Shown: positions 9,112-18,049 of the stretch, piece after piece
How the letters are laid out: every line of letters begins with the position of its first letter
Position numbering within the stretch: the first letter of the stretch is position 1
Assembly: GCF_002157835.1 (NCBI RefSeq)
Contig: NZ_CP020809.1
Coordinates: 5,208,001-5,272,000 of the forward strand
DNA length: 64,000 nt
Reading direction: 5' to 3'
Source of the DNA: Mycobacterium dioxanotrophicus
Lineage (GTDB): Bacteria > Actinomycetota > Actinomycetes > Mycobacteriales > Mycobacteriaceae
The notes under the pieces: generated by a model
The model's input: only the letters and a program-made list of their open reading frames with translations
What the model was told of the DNA's origin: nothing
The model's database searches: none
Translations under genes and position numbers: made by a program

Positions 9112-10446
9112 ATGGATGATGGACTCGTGTCTGACATCAAACGGGGAAGCGTCGCGCGCAACGCCAAGCTCGCTGGCTTGGCGGGCGGCATGGCCGGCCG
9201 CGCGGCACTCGGCTTCGGCAAACGCCTGACCGGCAAGTCCAAGGACGAGGTCACCGCCGAGTTGATGGACAAGGCCGCACAGCAATTGTTCACCGTGCTG
9301 GGCGAGCTCAAGGGCGGCGCGATGAAGGTCGGGCAGGCGCTTTCGGTGATGGAGGCCGCCATCCCCGAGCAGTACGGCAAACCGTATCGCGAGGCGTTGA
9401 CCAAACTGCAGAAGGACGCTCCCCCGCTGCCTGCGGCCAAGGTGCACCGGGTGCTCGACGGCCAGCTGGGCACCAAGTGGCGGGACCGGTTCGCCTCGTT
9501 CGACGACACCCCGGTCGCCTCGGCGAGCATCGGTCAGGTGCACAAGGGCATCTGGTCCGACGGCCGCGAGGTGGCCGTGAAGATCCAGTACCCGGGCGCC
9601 GACGAAGCACTGCGCGCCGATCTGAAGACCATCCAGCGGCTCGTGAGTGTCTTCAAACAGCTCGCCCCCGGCGCCGACATCCAGGGCATCGTCGACGAGC
9701 TGACCGAACGCACCGAGATGGAACTGGACTACCGGCTGGAAGCCGAGAACCAGCGGGCGTTCGCCAAGGCGTACCGCAACGATCCACACTTCGCGGTGCC
9801 CGCCGTGGTGGCCAGCGCCCCCAAAGTCGTTATCGCCGAATGGATGGACGGCATCCCGATGTCGGTGATCATCCGTGAGGGCACCCCCGAACAACGCGAC
9901 CTCATGGGCACCCGGCTCAGTGAACTCACCTTCGACGCGCCCGCGCGGCTGGAGATGATGCACGGCGACGCGCACCCCGGCAACTTCATGCTGCTGCCCG
10001 ACGGCCGCATGGGGGTCATCGACTTCGGTGCTGTCGCACCGATGCCCGGTGGTTTCCCGCCCTCGCTGGGCCGCACCATCCGGCTGGCCCGTGACCAGAA
10101 CTACGATCAGCTGCTGCCCGCCATGGAGGAAGCCGGCTTCATCCAGAAGGGCCAACAGGTTTCGGTGCAGGAAGTCGACGACATGTTGCGCCAGTACGTC
10201 GAACCCATCGAGGTCGACGTGTTCCACTACACCCGTCGCTGGATTCAGCGGATGGCCGCGGGGCAGATGGACAACTCGGTCGCCCAGATCAAGATGGCCC
10301 GCCAACTCGATCTGCCGGCCAACCTCGCCATCCCGCTGCGGGTGATCGCCTCGACCATCGCCATCTGCTGTCAGCTCGATGCCCACGTGCCGGTGAAATC
10401 GATTGCCACGGCACTGGTTCCAGGATTCGCCGAAGAAGCCGCCTGA
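9112..10446 (+). CDS. ABC1/AarF/UbiB-family atypical kinase (Rv3197 homologue)
   Basis: 444 residues from ATG 9112; a GTG five codons later (9127) is an alternative closer to the M. tuberculosis N-terminus. The ABC1 signature is clear: KGGAMKVGQALS (the KxGQ motif replacing the usual P-loop), ASIGQVH, VAVKIQYPG with the ATP-binding lysine, MHGDAHPGNF as catalytic loop and VIDFGAV as the metal-binding DFG equivalent. Relatives bind ATP and support quinone or lipid metabolism; one mycobacterial literature line connects this locus to macrolide/ABC function, which the sequence cannot test. It follows the TOMM-like gene and converges on whiB7. Confidence 0.93.
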   Translation: MDDGLVSDIKRGSVARNAKLAGLAGGMAGRAALGFGKRLTGKSKDEVTAELMDKAAQQLFTVLGELKGGAMKVGQALSVMEAAIPEQYGKPYREALTKLQKDAPPLPAAKVHRVLDGQLGTKWRDRFASFDDTPVASASIGQVHKGIWSDGREVAVKIQYPGADEALRADLKTIQRLVSVFKQLAPGADIQGIVDELTERTEMELDYRLEAENQRAFAKAYRNDPHFAVPAVVASAPKVVIAEWMDGIPMSVIIREGTPEQRDLMGTRLSELTFDAPARLEMMHGDAHPGNFMLLPDGRMGVIDFGAVAPMPGGFPPSLGRTIRLARDQNYDQLLPAMEEAGFIQKGQQVSVQEVDDMLRQYVEPIEVDVFHYTRRWIQRMAAGQMDNSVAQIKMARQLDLPANLAIPLRVIASTIAICCQLDAHVPVKSIATALVPGFAEEAA

Positions 10447-10455
10447 ACCCGAAGG

Positions 10456-10490
10456 CTGGAGTGACGCCGACCCTTCAGACGTCACTCCAG
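10456..10490. terminator. Hairpin between the convergent ABC1 kinase gene and whiB7
   Basis: CTGGAGTGACG and CGTCACTCCAG form an 11-bp perfect stem with a 13-nt loop, 9 bp past the kinase stop codon. It can serve both strands. Confidence 0.75.
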
Positions 10491-10518
10491 CACGAATACC
10501 AGACGTGTGCGGGAAGAC

Positions 10519-10545
10519 CCGGCCGCGGCATCACGCCGCGGCCGG
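10519..10545 (-). terminator. GC-rich hairpin at the end of whiB7
   Basis: CCGGCCGCGGC and GCCGCGGCCGG form an 11-bp perfect stem around a 5-nt loop. The stop codon of whiB7 lies in the structure, so it may end the whiB7 transcript. Confidence 0.55.
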
Positions 10546-10842
10546 ATTGCTCCCGGCGTCCTTACGCGGACGGCCACGCGGCCGCTTACGGGCCACGATG
10601 CTGCCGCGGTCGAGGATTTCGCCGCCCCACACACCCCACGGCTCCTGCCGCTCCAGGGCCGCGGCCAGGCACTCGTTGCGGATCGGGCAATCCGCGCACA
10701 GCGCCTTGGCGCGCTCGAGGTCGACGGGGCTCTCGGCGAACCACAGATCGGGGTCCTCGATGTGGCACGGCACCGCCGGCAGTCGCTTCTCGCATGTCAC
10801 CGGCGTGAAGCTCATCCCCGGAGCGTTCATCGCAATGGACAT
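10531..10842 (-). CDS. whiB7: WhiB7 iron-sulfur transcription regulator of intrinsic antibiotic resistance
   Basis: 103 residues. Four cysteines (C26, C49, C52, C58) have the WhiB [4Fe-4S] pattern, followed by the EPWGVWGG turn (67-74) and a C-terminal AT-hook RGRPRK (89-94), which together define WhiB7. In mycobacteria WhiB7 binds the housekeeping sigma factor and activates resistance genes (erm, tap, eis type) after ribosome stress. The start at 10842 (MSIAMNAP) has AGGGG 8 nt upstream; an ATG two codons earlier is too close to that site. The gene has a roughly 500-nt leader with an upstream ORF and a hairpin, annotated separately. Confidence 0.97.
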   Translation of the reverse strand: MSIAMNAPGMSFTPVTCEKRLPAVPCHIEDPDLWFAESPVDLERAKALCADCPIRNECLAAALERQEPWGVWGGEILDRGSIVARKRPRGRPRKDAGSNPAAA

Positions 10843-10933
10843 GTGCATATCCCCTGCTTCCTGGTCGTTGTTTCGGCGATCTATCTGTCTCTCGATGGAT
10901 CTGCGACCAGATTTCTCGGGGGTACCGACAAAT

Positions 10934-10972
10934 ATGGCCACGGATCCGGTTTGACTGCGGGTCCGTGGCCAT
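10934..10972 (-). promoter_or_regulatory. Attenuator-like hairpin in the whiB7 leader
   Basis: ATGGCCACGGA and TCCGTGGCCAT make an 11-bp perfect stem with a 17-nt loop, followed on the minus strand by ATTTGTCGG, a weak U-rich run. It lies about 90 nt upstream of the whiB7 start and 22 nt after the stop codon of the upstream ORF. Published work on whiB7 describes control by transcription attenuation in its 5' leader; this hairpin is the obvious candidate terminator here. Confidence 0.7.
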
Positions 10973-10994
10973 TCGGCGGTGGTGAGAGCTCTAC

Positions 10995-11300
10995 CTAGGT
11001 GGGGCTCCAATCCACGGACACGCGGGGCGTGGCGGCGGTGCGGCGCTTGTGCTGCGGGGCAAAACCTGCGACGGGCGGCCACACGGCATTGGCGACGAGC
11101 TGATGCCGCCCGGCGGGGGCTGCAGCAACGGCGACCGCAGCAACGCCAGCAGCGGCCGCCCACCCAGCACGGGCGGCAGCGGCCACAGCGGCACGGGCAG
11201 GTACGGCTTGCCCGGCACGGGCGCTCAAGAGGTAGCCGGCACGGAAGGACGAGGGCATGCTTTCGACCGCGACACCGCTGAGTTTGATGTTGCTAATCAT
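10995..11300 (-). CDS. Leader ORF upstream of whiB7 (probable regulatory uORF)
   Basis: 101 codons starting MISNIKLSGVAVES. The start has a near-perfect Shine-Dalgarno (GGAAGGAGGG, 8 nt upstream), so initiation is very likely. The middle is alanine-rich and the end basic. It resembles no enzyme family I know. It sits between the whiB7 promoter and the attenuator-like hairpin, ending 22 nt before the stem, a spacing at which a ribosome's progress could decide whether the hairpin forms. The effective uORF could be shorter, or in another frame. The sense of the peptide itself may not matter. Confidence 0.6.
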   Translation of the reverse strand: MISNIKLSGVAVESMPSSFRAGYLLSARAGQAVPARAAVAAAARAGWAAAAGVAAVAVAAAPAGRHQLVANAVWPPVAGFAPQHKRRTAATPRVSVDWSPT

Positions 11301-11347
11301 TTCGGGCACCCTCCTTCCGTCTCGTCGCCAGAGTTGTTGATCTTGAG

Positions 11348-11384
11348 ATTAAAGCCTAGCAGTCAAATCGCACAACCTATTTTC
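11348..11384 (-). promoter_or_regulatory. whiB7 promoter with WhiB7-type AT-rich element
   Basis: On the minus strand the order is GAAAATAGG, TTGTGC (-35), 16 bp, TTTAAT (-10). An A/T-rich run placed 2-3 bp upstream of the -35 is the established requirement for activation by WhiB7 itself, so this looks like the autoregulated promoter. Predicted transcription start is near 11341, about 500 nt before the whiB7 start codon. Confidence 0.65.
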
Positions 11385-11407
11385 TACCTGCGGTTTTGGC
11401 ATGATCT

Positions 11408-13531
11408 TTACGATTTCTGGCGGGCTTTGACCAATGCCACCACATCGGCGCCGTACTGCTCGAGCTTGCGCGCCCCGATGCCGGGAATGGCCACCAGCGC
11501 CGCATCGTCGGTCGGCTGGGTCTCGGCGATGGCGATCAACGTGTTGTCGGTGAACACGACGTAGGCCGGCACCTTCATCTCCTTGGAGATGCGCAGCCGC
11601 CAATCTTTGAGCTCGGCCAGCAGGTCCTCGTCGAGGTTGGCCGGACAGGTTTCACAGCGTCGCAGCATGATCGCCGCGGATGTGGTGAGTGTCGCGTTGC
11701 ACACGCGGCAGCGGGGGGTGGGGCCGCGTTGACGGCGGTTACGGTCCGGTGCGGCAGCCTTGGCACCCGAGAGCTGAGGCGCGATGCCGGTGAGGAAGCG
11801 CGACGGCCGTCGCCCCTGCCGCCCGCCCGGCGTCCGGGCCAGGGCCCAGCTCAGCGCCAGGTGCACGCGCGCCCGCGTCACCCCGACGTAGAGCAGCCGG
11901 CGTTCCTCTTCGACCGGCTCACTGTCAGGGCCGTGCGTCAGGGCATGCGAGATGGGCAGCGTGCCGTCCGCCAGGCCGACCAGGAACACCGCATCCCATT
12001 CCAGTCCCTTGGCCGCGTGCAGCGAGGCCAGCGTCACGCCCTGCACGACCGGTGGGTGCCGGGCGTCGGCGCGTTGGCGCAGTTCGGTGACCAGGGCCCG
12101 CAGGTCGAGGTCGGGGCGCAGCGCGACCTCCTCGTCGACCAGTTCGGCCAGCGCACCGAGCGCTTCCCAGCGCTCACGGGCCCGGGTGCCCGCGGGCGGT
12201 TCGGCCGTCAGCCCCAGCGGCTCGAGCAGCTCGCGCACCGCTGCGGCCAGATCGTCGGTCTCCGCGCCGCGTTCGGCACTGCGCTGCAGAGCCACGAGTG
12301 CCTGGCGGATCTCCTGACGGCTGAAGAAGCCTTCCCCGCCGCGCACCTGGAACGCGATGCCTGCCTCGGTCAGCGCCTCCTCGTAGACCTCGGACTGGGC
12401 GTTGATGCGGTACAGCACCGCGATTTCGGCCGGCGCCGTGCCGGATTCGATGAGCTTCTTGATGGAGCGGGCCACCGCGGCCGCCTCGGCGACCTCGTCG
12501 GGGTGTTCGGAGAACGTCGGTGCCGGGCCGGGATCGCGCTGGCCGACCAGATGCAACTTGCTGCCCGCCATGCGCCCGCGCGCCGCGGCGATCACCCGGT
12601 TGGCCAGCGACACCACCTGCGGGGTGGAGCGGTAGTCGCGTTCCAGCCGGACCACCGCGGCGTCGGGAAACCGCCGGGAGAAGTCGAGCAGGTACCGCGG
12701 GGTGGCGCCGGTGAACGAGTAGATGGTCTGGTTGGCGTCTCCGACCACGGTGAGATCGTCGCGATCGCCGAGCCAGGCGTCGAGCACGCGCTGCTGCAGG
12801 GGGGTGACGTCCTGGTACTCGTCGACGACGAAGCAGCGGTAGCGGTCGCGGAACTCCTGAGCGACGGCCGCGTCGTTCTCGATGGCCGCGGCCGTGTGCA
12901 GCAGCAGATCGTCGAAGTCCAGCAGCGTGGTGTCGTCGCGGCGGGCCTTGAGCGACTCATAGCCTGCGTAGACCGCGGCCACCTTCGCCGCGTCGAACGG
13001 GATGTCCCGACCGACCTGTGCCACCGCCGCCGGATAGGCCTCCGGCGTGATCAAAGACGCCTTGGCCCACTCGATTTCACCGGCAAGGTCGCGCACGTCG
13101 TCAGTGCTGGTCTGCATGCCCGACCGGCTGGCGGCCTGGGCCACCACGGAGAACTTGCTGTCGAGCAGTTCCCAGCCGGTGGTACCCACCAGACGGGGCC
13201 AGAAGTACTGCAGCTGCCGACGCGCCGCCGCGTGGAAGGTCACCGCCTGCACCGCGCCCGTGGGCACACCTGACTCGTTGCCCAGCGCCCGCAACCGGCC
13301 GCGCATCTCCCCCGCGGCCCGTGCGGTGAACGTCACCGCGAGCACCTGGCTGGCCGCGACATGCCCGGCCGCCACCAGATGCGCGATCCGGCGGGTGATG
13401 GTGCGGGTCTTGCCCGTGCCCGCACCGGCGAGCACGCACACCGGGCCGCGGGCGGCGAGCACGGCCTCGCGCTGCTCATCGTCGAGATCGTCCAGGGCTG
13501 CGACGGGGGCCTGCGACGACATGGGGTCCAT
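11408..13531 (-). CDS. uvrD2: UvrD2, SF1 DNA helicase with HRDC domain
   Basis: 707 residues. Walker A GAGTGKT (K41), motif II VVDEYQD, motif [16 protein letters not shown] and motif [14 protein letters not shown] are intact. After the motor comes a four-cysteine zinc-like module (CRVC...CETC, about residue 610 onward) and a C-terminal HRDC domain ending [13 protein letters not shown], the exact arrangement of mycobacterial UvrD2. It unwinds DNA 3' to 5' in repair and is essential in some mycobacteria. The open frame reaches 13576; the ATG at 13531 is preferred, with 13522 also possible. In M. tuberculosis mycoredoxin is next; here a three-gene lipid operon intervenes. Confidence 0.95.
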   Translation of the reverse strand: MDPMSSQAPVAALDDLDDEQREAVLAARGPVCVLAGAGTGKTRTITRRIAHLVAAGHVAASQVLAVTFTARAAGEMRGRLRALGNESGVPTGAVQAVTFHAAARRQLQYFWPRLVGTTGWELLDSKFSVVAQAASRSGMQTSTDDVRDLAGEIEWAKASLITPEAYPAAVAQVGRDIPFDAAKVAAVYAGYESLKARRDDTTLLDFDDLLLHTAAAIENDAAVAQEFRDRYRCFVVDEYQDVTPLQQRVLDAWLGDRDDLTVVGDANQTIYSFTGATPRYLLDFSRRFPDAAVVRLERDYRSTPQVVSLANRVIAAARGRMAGSKLHLVGQRDPGPAPTFSEHPDEVAEAAAVARSIKKLIESGTAPAEIAVLYRINAQSEVYEEALTEAGIAFQVRGGEGFFSRQEIRQALVALQRSAERGAETDDLAAAVRELLEPLGLTAEPPAGTRARERWEALGALAELVDEEVALRPDLDLRALVTELRQRADARHPPVVQGVTLASLHAAKGLEWDAVFLVGLADGTLPISHALTHGPDSEPVEEERRLLYVGVTRARVHLALSWALARTPGGRQGRRPSRFLTGIAPQLSGAKAAAPDRNRRQRGPTPRCRVCNATLTTSAAIMLRRCETCPANLDEDLLAELKDWRLRISKEMKVPAYVVFTDNTLIAIAETQPTDDAALVAIPGIGARKLEQYGADVVALVKARQKS

Positions 13532-13609
13532 GATGGCAGCCCCCGGTGACACCGTCGGGGATCCGGTCCCCGGCACGGGACATTTCGGCGCAGGACCAGC
13601 GCGAATCAG

Positions 13610-14473
13610 CTATCCATAGGTCGCCGTGGCGGTGGCGTGGGTGACACCGGAGCCCGACACCACGCTAAGGTTCACCGCGTCGTCGGCCGGTTCACCCTGC
13701 ACCCGGACCCGGTCACCCAGGAACACCGGGCGCCGCAGCCGGAAATCGAACCGTGCGACGCGGTGCTGGGGATCCTGCGCACGCAACAGCTCGGCCATGT
13801 AGATCGCCAGCAGCGGACCGTGGACGACCAGCGCCGGGAAACCCTCGGTGCCGGTGGTGTACGCCTCGTCGTAGTGGATGCGATGCGCGTTGGCCGTCAG
13901 TGCGCTGAACCGGAACAGCAACGCAGGGTTGGTAGTCGGTTCTGCCGACCACGGAGTCGATTGCGCGGCAAGCGGTTCGGTCGCGCGGGTGAACGCCGTG
14001 GCAGTGCCGTCGTCACTGCGGTAGACCAGATCCTGCTCCTCGACCAGCCTCAGGTTCTCACCCTGGCGGTAGGTGCTGCGCACGGTGACGAACAACAGTT
14101 CACCGGTCCTGCCGTGCTTGACGGTGGTCCCGGCGATCTCGGAGCGACGCACGGCAGGTTCCCCGAGCACCAACGGCGAGCTGATCGTCATACGGCCCCC
14201 GGCGAACATGCGTCTGCGGTTCGGGATCGGCGGCAGGAAGTGGCCGTCGCGGGGATGCCCGTCGGCTCCGAGTTCGGCTGTTCGCGGCCATTCGGCGAAG
14301 TAGATCCACTGCCACAGCGGCGGCAGCGCGGAGCCTGCGGAGAACGTCGCGTCGAGGTCGAGCGTTGCGGCCAGGTCCGTCGCGCACTGCGGGATCAACG
14401 GATCCGACGATTCGACCGGTTCGGGAGCCCAGTCGGCGATGTGGCGCGCCAAGGTGTCTGCGGTCTCGGGCAT
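13610..14473 (-). CDS. MaoC/FAS1-type acyl-CoA dehydratase (HTD2-like)
   Basis: 287 residues with two hot-dog halves: an N-terminal FAS1-like dehydratase part with the PPIPNRRRMFAGG segment and a C-terminal hydratase part with ALTANAHRIHYD, the R-specific enoyl-CoA hydratase motif, then GFPALVVHGPL. It should add water to, or remove it from, an acyl-CoA, downstream of the two dehydrogenase subunits encoded just upstream (1-bp gap to the FadE-like stop). Such trios degrade branched or unusual acyl-CoAs. The exact substrate is unknown. Confidence 0.85.
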   Translation of the reverse strand: MPETADTLARHIADWAPEPVESSDPLIPQCATDLAATLDLDATFSAGSALPPLWQWIYFAEWPRTAELGADGHPRDGHFLPPIPNRRRMFAGGRMTISSPLVLGEPAVRRSEIAGTTVKHGRTGELLFVTVRSTYRQGENLRLVEEQDLVYRSDDGTATAFTRATEPLAAQSTPWSAEPTTNPALLFRFSALTANAHRIHYDEAYTTGTEGFPALVVHGPLLAIYMAELLRAQDPQHRVARFDFRLRRPVFLGDRVRVQGEPADDAVNLSVVSGSGVTHATATATYG

Positions 14474-14474
14474 G

Positions 14475-15548
14475 TCATGTCCTCGAATCTGTCGTGGTGA
14501 TCAATGCCCACAACCCGCGGGTGCCCGCTGTGATGGCGTGATCGGTCAGCGCGTCGTCCCACGCCTGCACCGAGCCGTATTCCGAACGCCAGGCCAGCGC
14601 GCGGGCGGTGAACTCGTGCAGGCGGTGCTCGCGGGTGGTGCCGATGGCGCCGTGCACCTGGTGGGCGTTACGGACCACCACGGACGCGGCGTGCCCGGCA
14701 CACGAACGTGCCACGGCGACAAGGAAATCCAGGCGGCCCGCACGTGAGGAGGACAAAATTGGCTCCGCACGCGAGGAGGACAAAATTGGCTCCGCGGCCC
14801 AGTCCGTGCTCATCACCTCGGCCAGCGCGCCGTCGGTGGCGGCGCGGGCCAGAGCCGCTTCGGCGGCGATATCGGCCACAAGGTGTTGCACCGCCTGGAA
14901 TTTGGCCAGCGGCCTGCCGAACTGGATACGTTCGCGGGCGTGCGTCACCGTCAGTGCCAGGATGCGGTCGAGCGCGGCGCACACCTGGATGGCACGAATG
15001 AGGGCGGCGCGGCGCCGCCACTGCGCGACGAGGGTGGCGGGTACCGGCGTTCCGGTCAGCGTGCCGGTGTCGACGACGACCGTGTCACGTGGTTCGCCGG
15101 CGCCGTTGCGGCCCGCAGTCAGTCTTACAGACGTCGCATCGATGTCGGCCACTCGGAAAGCCGGGCCGTCGGGCCAGAGGACGACGATGCGCTCCGACGT
15201 CGCGGCCCACGGCACCGCCCGGGCGGTACCGGACTCGTCGAGCAACGCGGCGGTGCGCCGGGTGTCGCCCACCTCGAGCCCGGCGGCCTCCAGCAGCCAG
15301 CAGGCGAGCAGATCATGTTCTGCCACAGGCACACTCGTCGCGTGCCAGGCCGCGGCACGCAGCAGTTCGGCTGCTTCGGCCCAGCCCGCCCCGCTGCCGC
15401 CGGACGTCTCGGAGCCGGTGAGCCGCACGAGGCCGAGTTCGCCGAGCTGGGACCACAATTCGTCCAGCCCCTCGGTGGGGCCGTGATGTTCGCGGTGCGC
15501 GGCGAACACCGCCGACATCATCTCGACCAGATCAGGGTCGGCGCTCAC
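14475..15548 (-). CDS. Acyl-CoA dehydrogenase, small subunit type (FadE-like)
   Basis: 357 residues from a GTG start that overlaps the preceding stop (GTGA), so it is translationally coupled. The C-terminal acyl-CoA dehydrogenase domain is recognisable from RIQFGRPLAKFQAVQHLVAD and QVHGAIGTTREHRLHEFTAR; the N-terminal half is diverged. Paired FadE genes like this usually make an alpha2beta2 enzyme in which only one partner holds a complete active site, as in mycobacterial steroid catabolism. Odd feature: residues about 252-269 are two copies of AEPILSSSR, encoded by a tandem 27-bp repeat (14741-14794). Confidence 0.87.
   Translation of the reverse strand: MSADPDLVEMMSAVFAAHREHHGPTEGLDELWSQLGELGLVRLTGSETSGGSGAGWAEAAELLRAAAWHATSVPVAEHDLLACWLLEAAGLEVGDTRRTAALLDESGTARAVPWAATSERIVVLWPDGPAFRVADIDATSVRLTAGRNGAGEPRDTVVVDTGTLTGTPVPATLVAQWRRRAALIRAIQVCAALDRILALTVTHARERIQFGRPLAKFQAVQHLVADIAAEAALARAATDGALAEVMSTDWAAEPILSSSRAEPILSSSRAGRLDFLVAVARSCAGHAASVVVRNAHQVHGAIGTTREHRLHEFTARALAWRSEYGSVQAWDDALTDHAITAGTRGLWALITTTDSRT
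14741..14794. repeat. Tandem 27-bp repeat (2 copies) inside the FadE-like gene
   Basis: Two copies of CACGNGAGGAGGACAAAATT plus GGCTCCG, differing at one base. The core CGCACGCGAGGAGSACAAA recurs at 54632-54706 inside quiC on the opposite strand. The 27-bp length keeps the host frame open. Confidence 0.9.
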
Positions 15549-16702
15549 CGCATCCCCAATCCCCGGGCGATGACACCGCGCAGCACCTCGTTGGTGCCGC
15601 CGCGCAAGGTGAATCCGGCGCGCTGCACCACGGCGTCCGCGAGCATGGTGCGGTACGGGTCGTCGTCATCGATCTCGTCGGGAATGCCGAGCACATCGGC
15701 GAAGTCGGCGATATCGCCCTCGGTCGTGGTGCCCAGCACCTTGACTACCGCGGCCGCCGTGTCGGCCGGTTCATGGCGTTGCAGCGCGCCCGCGACCGCG
15801 GTCGACATCTGGTGCAGCCCGGCGATGCGGGCGACGTAGCGACCGAGGTCGGTGTGCCGAGGCAGCGTCCGAGCGCTCATGTGTCCGGCGACGTCAGCCA
15901 AGAGCGGGAAGGTGGACAGAAACCGTTCGGGGCCACTGCGTTCGAAGCTCAGCTCGGAGGTCACCTGTTGCCAGCCTGCGCCGATGGTTCCGAACACCAT
16001 GCCGTCGGGGCCGTCCGGCACGAACACCTCGTCGAGGATGACCTCGTTGAAATGGTGCTTGCCGTTCATCGAGATGATCGGCCGAATGTCGACACCGGGT
16101 GTGCGCAGATCGACGATGAACTGGCTCAGGCCGTCATGCCGGTGCGCCGGATCGAGCGGGGCGGTACGGGCCAGACAGATGAAGGCGTGCGCGAGATGAG
16201 CGCCCGACGTCCACACCTTTGCTCCGGTGATGCGCCAACCGCCGTCGACGGGTTCGGCCTTGGTCCGCACGCTGGCCAAATCCGAGCCGGAGTCCGGCTC
16301 GCTCATGCCGATCGCGAAGTAGCACTCCCCTTTGGCGATGGCAGGCAAGAACTTTCGCTTCTGCGACTCGGTGCCGTACTTCAGCAGTGACGGCACGATC
16401 TGGCGGTCGGCGATCCAGTGGGCTCCGACGGGCGCGCCTGCGGCCAACAATTCCTCGGTGACCACGAACCGTTCCTGATGGCTGCGGCCGTGCCCGCCGT
16501 ATTCGACGGGAACCGTCATCCCGAGCCAGCCTCTGGCCGCCAACGCCCGGGTGAAGTCCTCGTCCCAGCCCGTCAACCAGCAGTCGGCGGACCGTCCGAT
16601 CCGGCCCGCCTGCTGCTGTTCGGCGACGAACTGCCGGACCTGTAACCGCACGTCGTCGAGCCCATGCGGGTCGCCTGCCACCGGCGGCACCAACCTGGTC
16701 AT
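15545..16702 (-). CDS. Acyl-CoA dehydrogenase, catalytic-type subunit (FadE-like)
   Basis: 385 residues. The acyl-CoA dehydrogenase signature is present: GECYFAIGMSEPDSGSDLAS (FAD and substrate contact), TGAKVWTSGAH, and the C-terminal GGTNEVLRGVIARGLGMR. FAD-dependent alpha,beta-desaturation of an acyl-CoA is expected. The start at 16702 has GGAG about 7 nt upstream; the open frame extends to 16774 but without family similarity. First gene of the operon 16702-13610 (two FadE-like genes and the dehydratase), divergent from mycoredoxin. Confidence 0.9.
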   Translation of the reverse strand: MTRLVPPVAGDPHGLDDVRLQVRQFVAEQQQAGRIGRSADCWLTGWDEDFTRALAARGWLGMTVPVEYGGHGRSHQERFVVTEELLAAGAPVGAHWIADRQIVPSLLKYGTESQKRKFLPAIAKGECYFAIGMSEPDSGSDLASVRTKAEPVDGGWRITGAKVWTSGAHLAHAFICLARTAPLDPAHRHDGLSQFIVDLRTPGVDIRPIISMNGKHHFNEVILDEVFVPDGPDGMVFGTIGAGWQQVTSELSFERSGPERFLSTFPLLADVAGHMSARTLPRHTDLGRYVARIAGLHQMSTAVAGALQRHEPADTAAAVVKVLGTTTEGDIADFADVLGIPDEIDDDDPYRTMLADAVVQRAGFTLRGGTNEVLRGVIARGLGMR

Positions 16703-16814
16703 GTTCAACTCCGTCCCATGCGGTTTGCAACTTACCGCTGAGCGGGAAACCGCCCCGGCGGAGACCCACGTCACTGCGGGTATGTCGCGGCGGGTCGGCT
16801 ACGTTGTGTGAACT

Positions 16815-17063
16815 ATGACTGCTACGTCCTCCGGTCTGACCATGTACACGACCAGCTGGTGCGGCTATTGCCGGCGGCTGAAGACAGCCCTGCGCGCCGA
16901 AGGCATCGGCTGGACCGAGGTCGACATCGAGGGCGACCCCGCCGCAGCAGAGTTCGTGGGTTCGGTCAACGGCGGCAACCATGTGGTGCCGACGGTGAAG
17001 TTCGCCGACGGGTCGACGCTGACCAACCCGAGCGTCAAGCAGATCAAAGCCAAGCTGGGCTAG
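16815..17063 (+). CDS. mrx1: Mycoredoxin 1 (mycothiol-dependent glutaredoxin-like protein)
   Basis: 82 residues in a thioredoxin fold with active site CGYC (C16, C19) and the cis-proline segment VVPTVKFADG. Mycoredoxin reduces mixed disulfides between proteins and mycothiol, the actinobacterial low-molecular-weight thiol, in the cytoplasm. Corresponds to Rv3198A. Its TAG stop codon lies inside the 6-bp target-site duplication of the adjacent insertion sequence, so the element landed at the very end of the gene without changing the protein. Confidence 0.94.
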   Translation: MTATSSGLTMYTTSWCGYCRRLKTALRAEGIGWTEVDIEGDPAAAEFVGSVNGGNHVVPTVKFADGSTLTNPSVKQIKAKLG

Positions 17064-17064
17064 T
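17059..17064. repeat. Target-site duplication, left copy (GCTAGT)
   Basis: GCTAGT precedes the left terminal inverted repeat and is repeated at 18156-18161 after the right one. The left copy contains the mrx1 stop codon and, on the other strand, the transposase stop codon. Confidence 0.85.
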
Positions 17065-18049
17065 TGTACTGACCTGAGAGGTTAGGTACGCGGCTGGCGG
17101 GTGGTTGGCCGCCGAGTGCGGTGTGGCCGCGGTGGTGATTGTAGGTGTGCAGCCAGCGGGGATATTCGGCGCAGCGTTCGGCGTCGCTGGTGTAGAGACG
17201 CGCGTAGGCCCACTCGTCAGCCAGAGTGCGGTGGAAACGCTCCACTTTGCCGTTAGTCTGCGGTCGATACGGCCGAGTGCGGCGATGCTCGATGCCGCCC
17301 AGTGCCTCGCCGAATGCGTGTGATCGGTAGCAGGAACCGTTGTCGGTCAATACTTTTCGTACGGTGATGCCGTGCCGGGTGAACCAGGCGTTGGCTCGCA
17401 GCCAGAAAGCGGCGGCGGTGTCCTTGCGCTCATCAGAGAGCAGCTCGGAGTAGGCCAAACGCGAATGCGCGTCGATCGCGCTGTGCAGGAAGTGATAGCC
17501 GCGCACTGGATTGTGGTGCTTGGTCTGCTGCCCCGAACTCTTATCGGCTTGTTTGTTGCGTTTGCCGACTGACTTTCCCAGCATCCGCCAGCCGCCGCCG
17601 GCGGGGATCTTGCCCAGTTTCTTGACGTCAACGTGGACCATGTCGCCGCAGGCAGCCGATTCCATCCGGCGGATGACCCGTCCCGTGGGGCGGTCGAGCC
17701 AACGCAATTTGGCCAGGCCGTAACGAGTCAAGACCCGGTGCACCGTGGAAACGTTGAGTCCTAACAGGTATGCGATGCGTGCAGGTCCCCAGCGACGCAG
17801 TACGCGAACTTTGATGATCCGCCGCTCGATACGAGTGGGCGTGCGGTTGGGGCTGTGGCGTGGGCGTGAGCTGCGGTCGACCATGCCGGCCTCACCCTGC
17901 TCGCGGTAGCGGCCTGCCCAGCGTGCCGCTGTGGTAACCGCGACCTGGAATCGCTCGGCCGCGCGGCGCAGCGACCAGCCGTCATCGACGACACAACGGG
18001 CCAAGCGCAGACGACCAGTTTCTGACAGCGGGGCATTACGGTGTGACAC
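17060..18049 (-). CDS. IS481-family DDE transposase
   Basis: 329 residues from GTG 18049 (VSHRNAPLSETGRL). An N-terminal helix-turn-helix (about residues 20-95, including WGPARIAYLLGL) precedes an rve/DDE integrase core: first D in HVDVKKLGKI, second D in LTDNGSCYRSHAF, E in NGKVERFHRTLADEWAY. It ends at the conserved WLHTYNHHRGHTALGGQPP. The frame is intact, so the enzyme could be active. The stop TAG lies beyond the terminal repeat, in the duplicated target sequence, so the C-terminal end of the protein depends on the insertion site. Confidence 0.94.
   Translation of the reverse strand: MSHRNAPLSETGRLRLARCVVDDGWSLRRAAERFQVAVTTAARWAGRYREQGEAGMVDRSSRPRHSPNRTPTRIERRIIKVRVLRRWGPARIAYLLGLNVSTVHRVLTRYGLAKLRWLDRPTGRVIRRMESAACGDMVHVDVKKLGKIPAGGGWRMLGKSVGKRNKQADKSSGQQTKHHNPVRGYHFLHSAIDAHSRLAYSELLSDERKDTAAAFWLRANAWFTRHGITVRKVLTDNGSCYRSHAFGEALGGIEHRRTRPYRPQTNGKVERFHRTLADEWAYARLYTSDAERCAEYPRWLHTYNHHRGHTALGGQPPASRVPNLSGQYN

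Noticed and set aside
9085..10485. 466-codon minus-strand frame over the ABC1 kinase
   Set aside because: Shadow of the kinase gene; repetitive His/Asp/Gly/Arg composition with no family resemblance.
10979..11281. Plus-strand 100-codon frame in the whiB7 leader
   Set aside because: Antisense to the uORF, no ribosome binding site, basic low-complexity composition.
11049..11564. Frames over the end of uvrD2 and the whiB7 promoter
   Set aside because: Overlap the promoter and the uvrD2 3' end with no conserved sequence.
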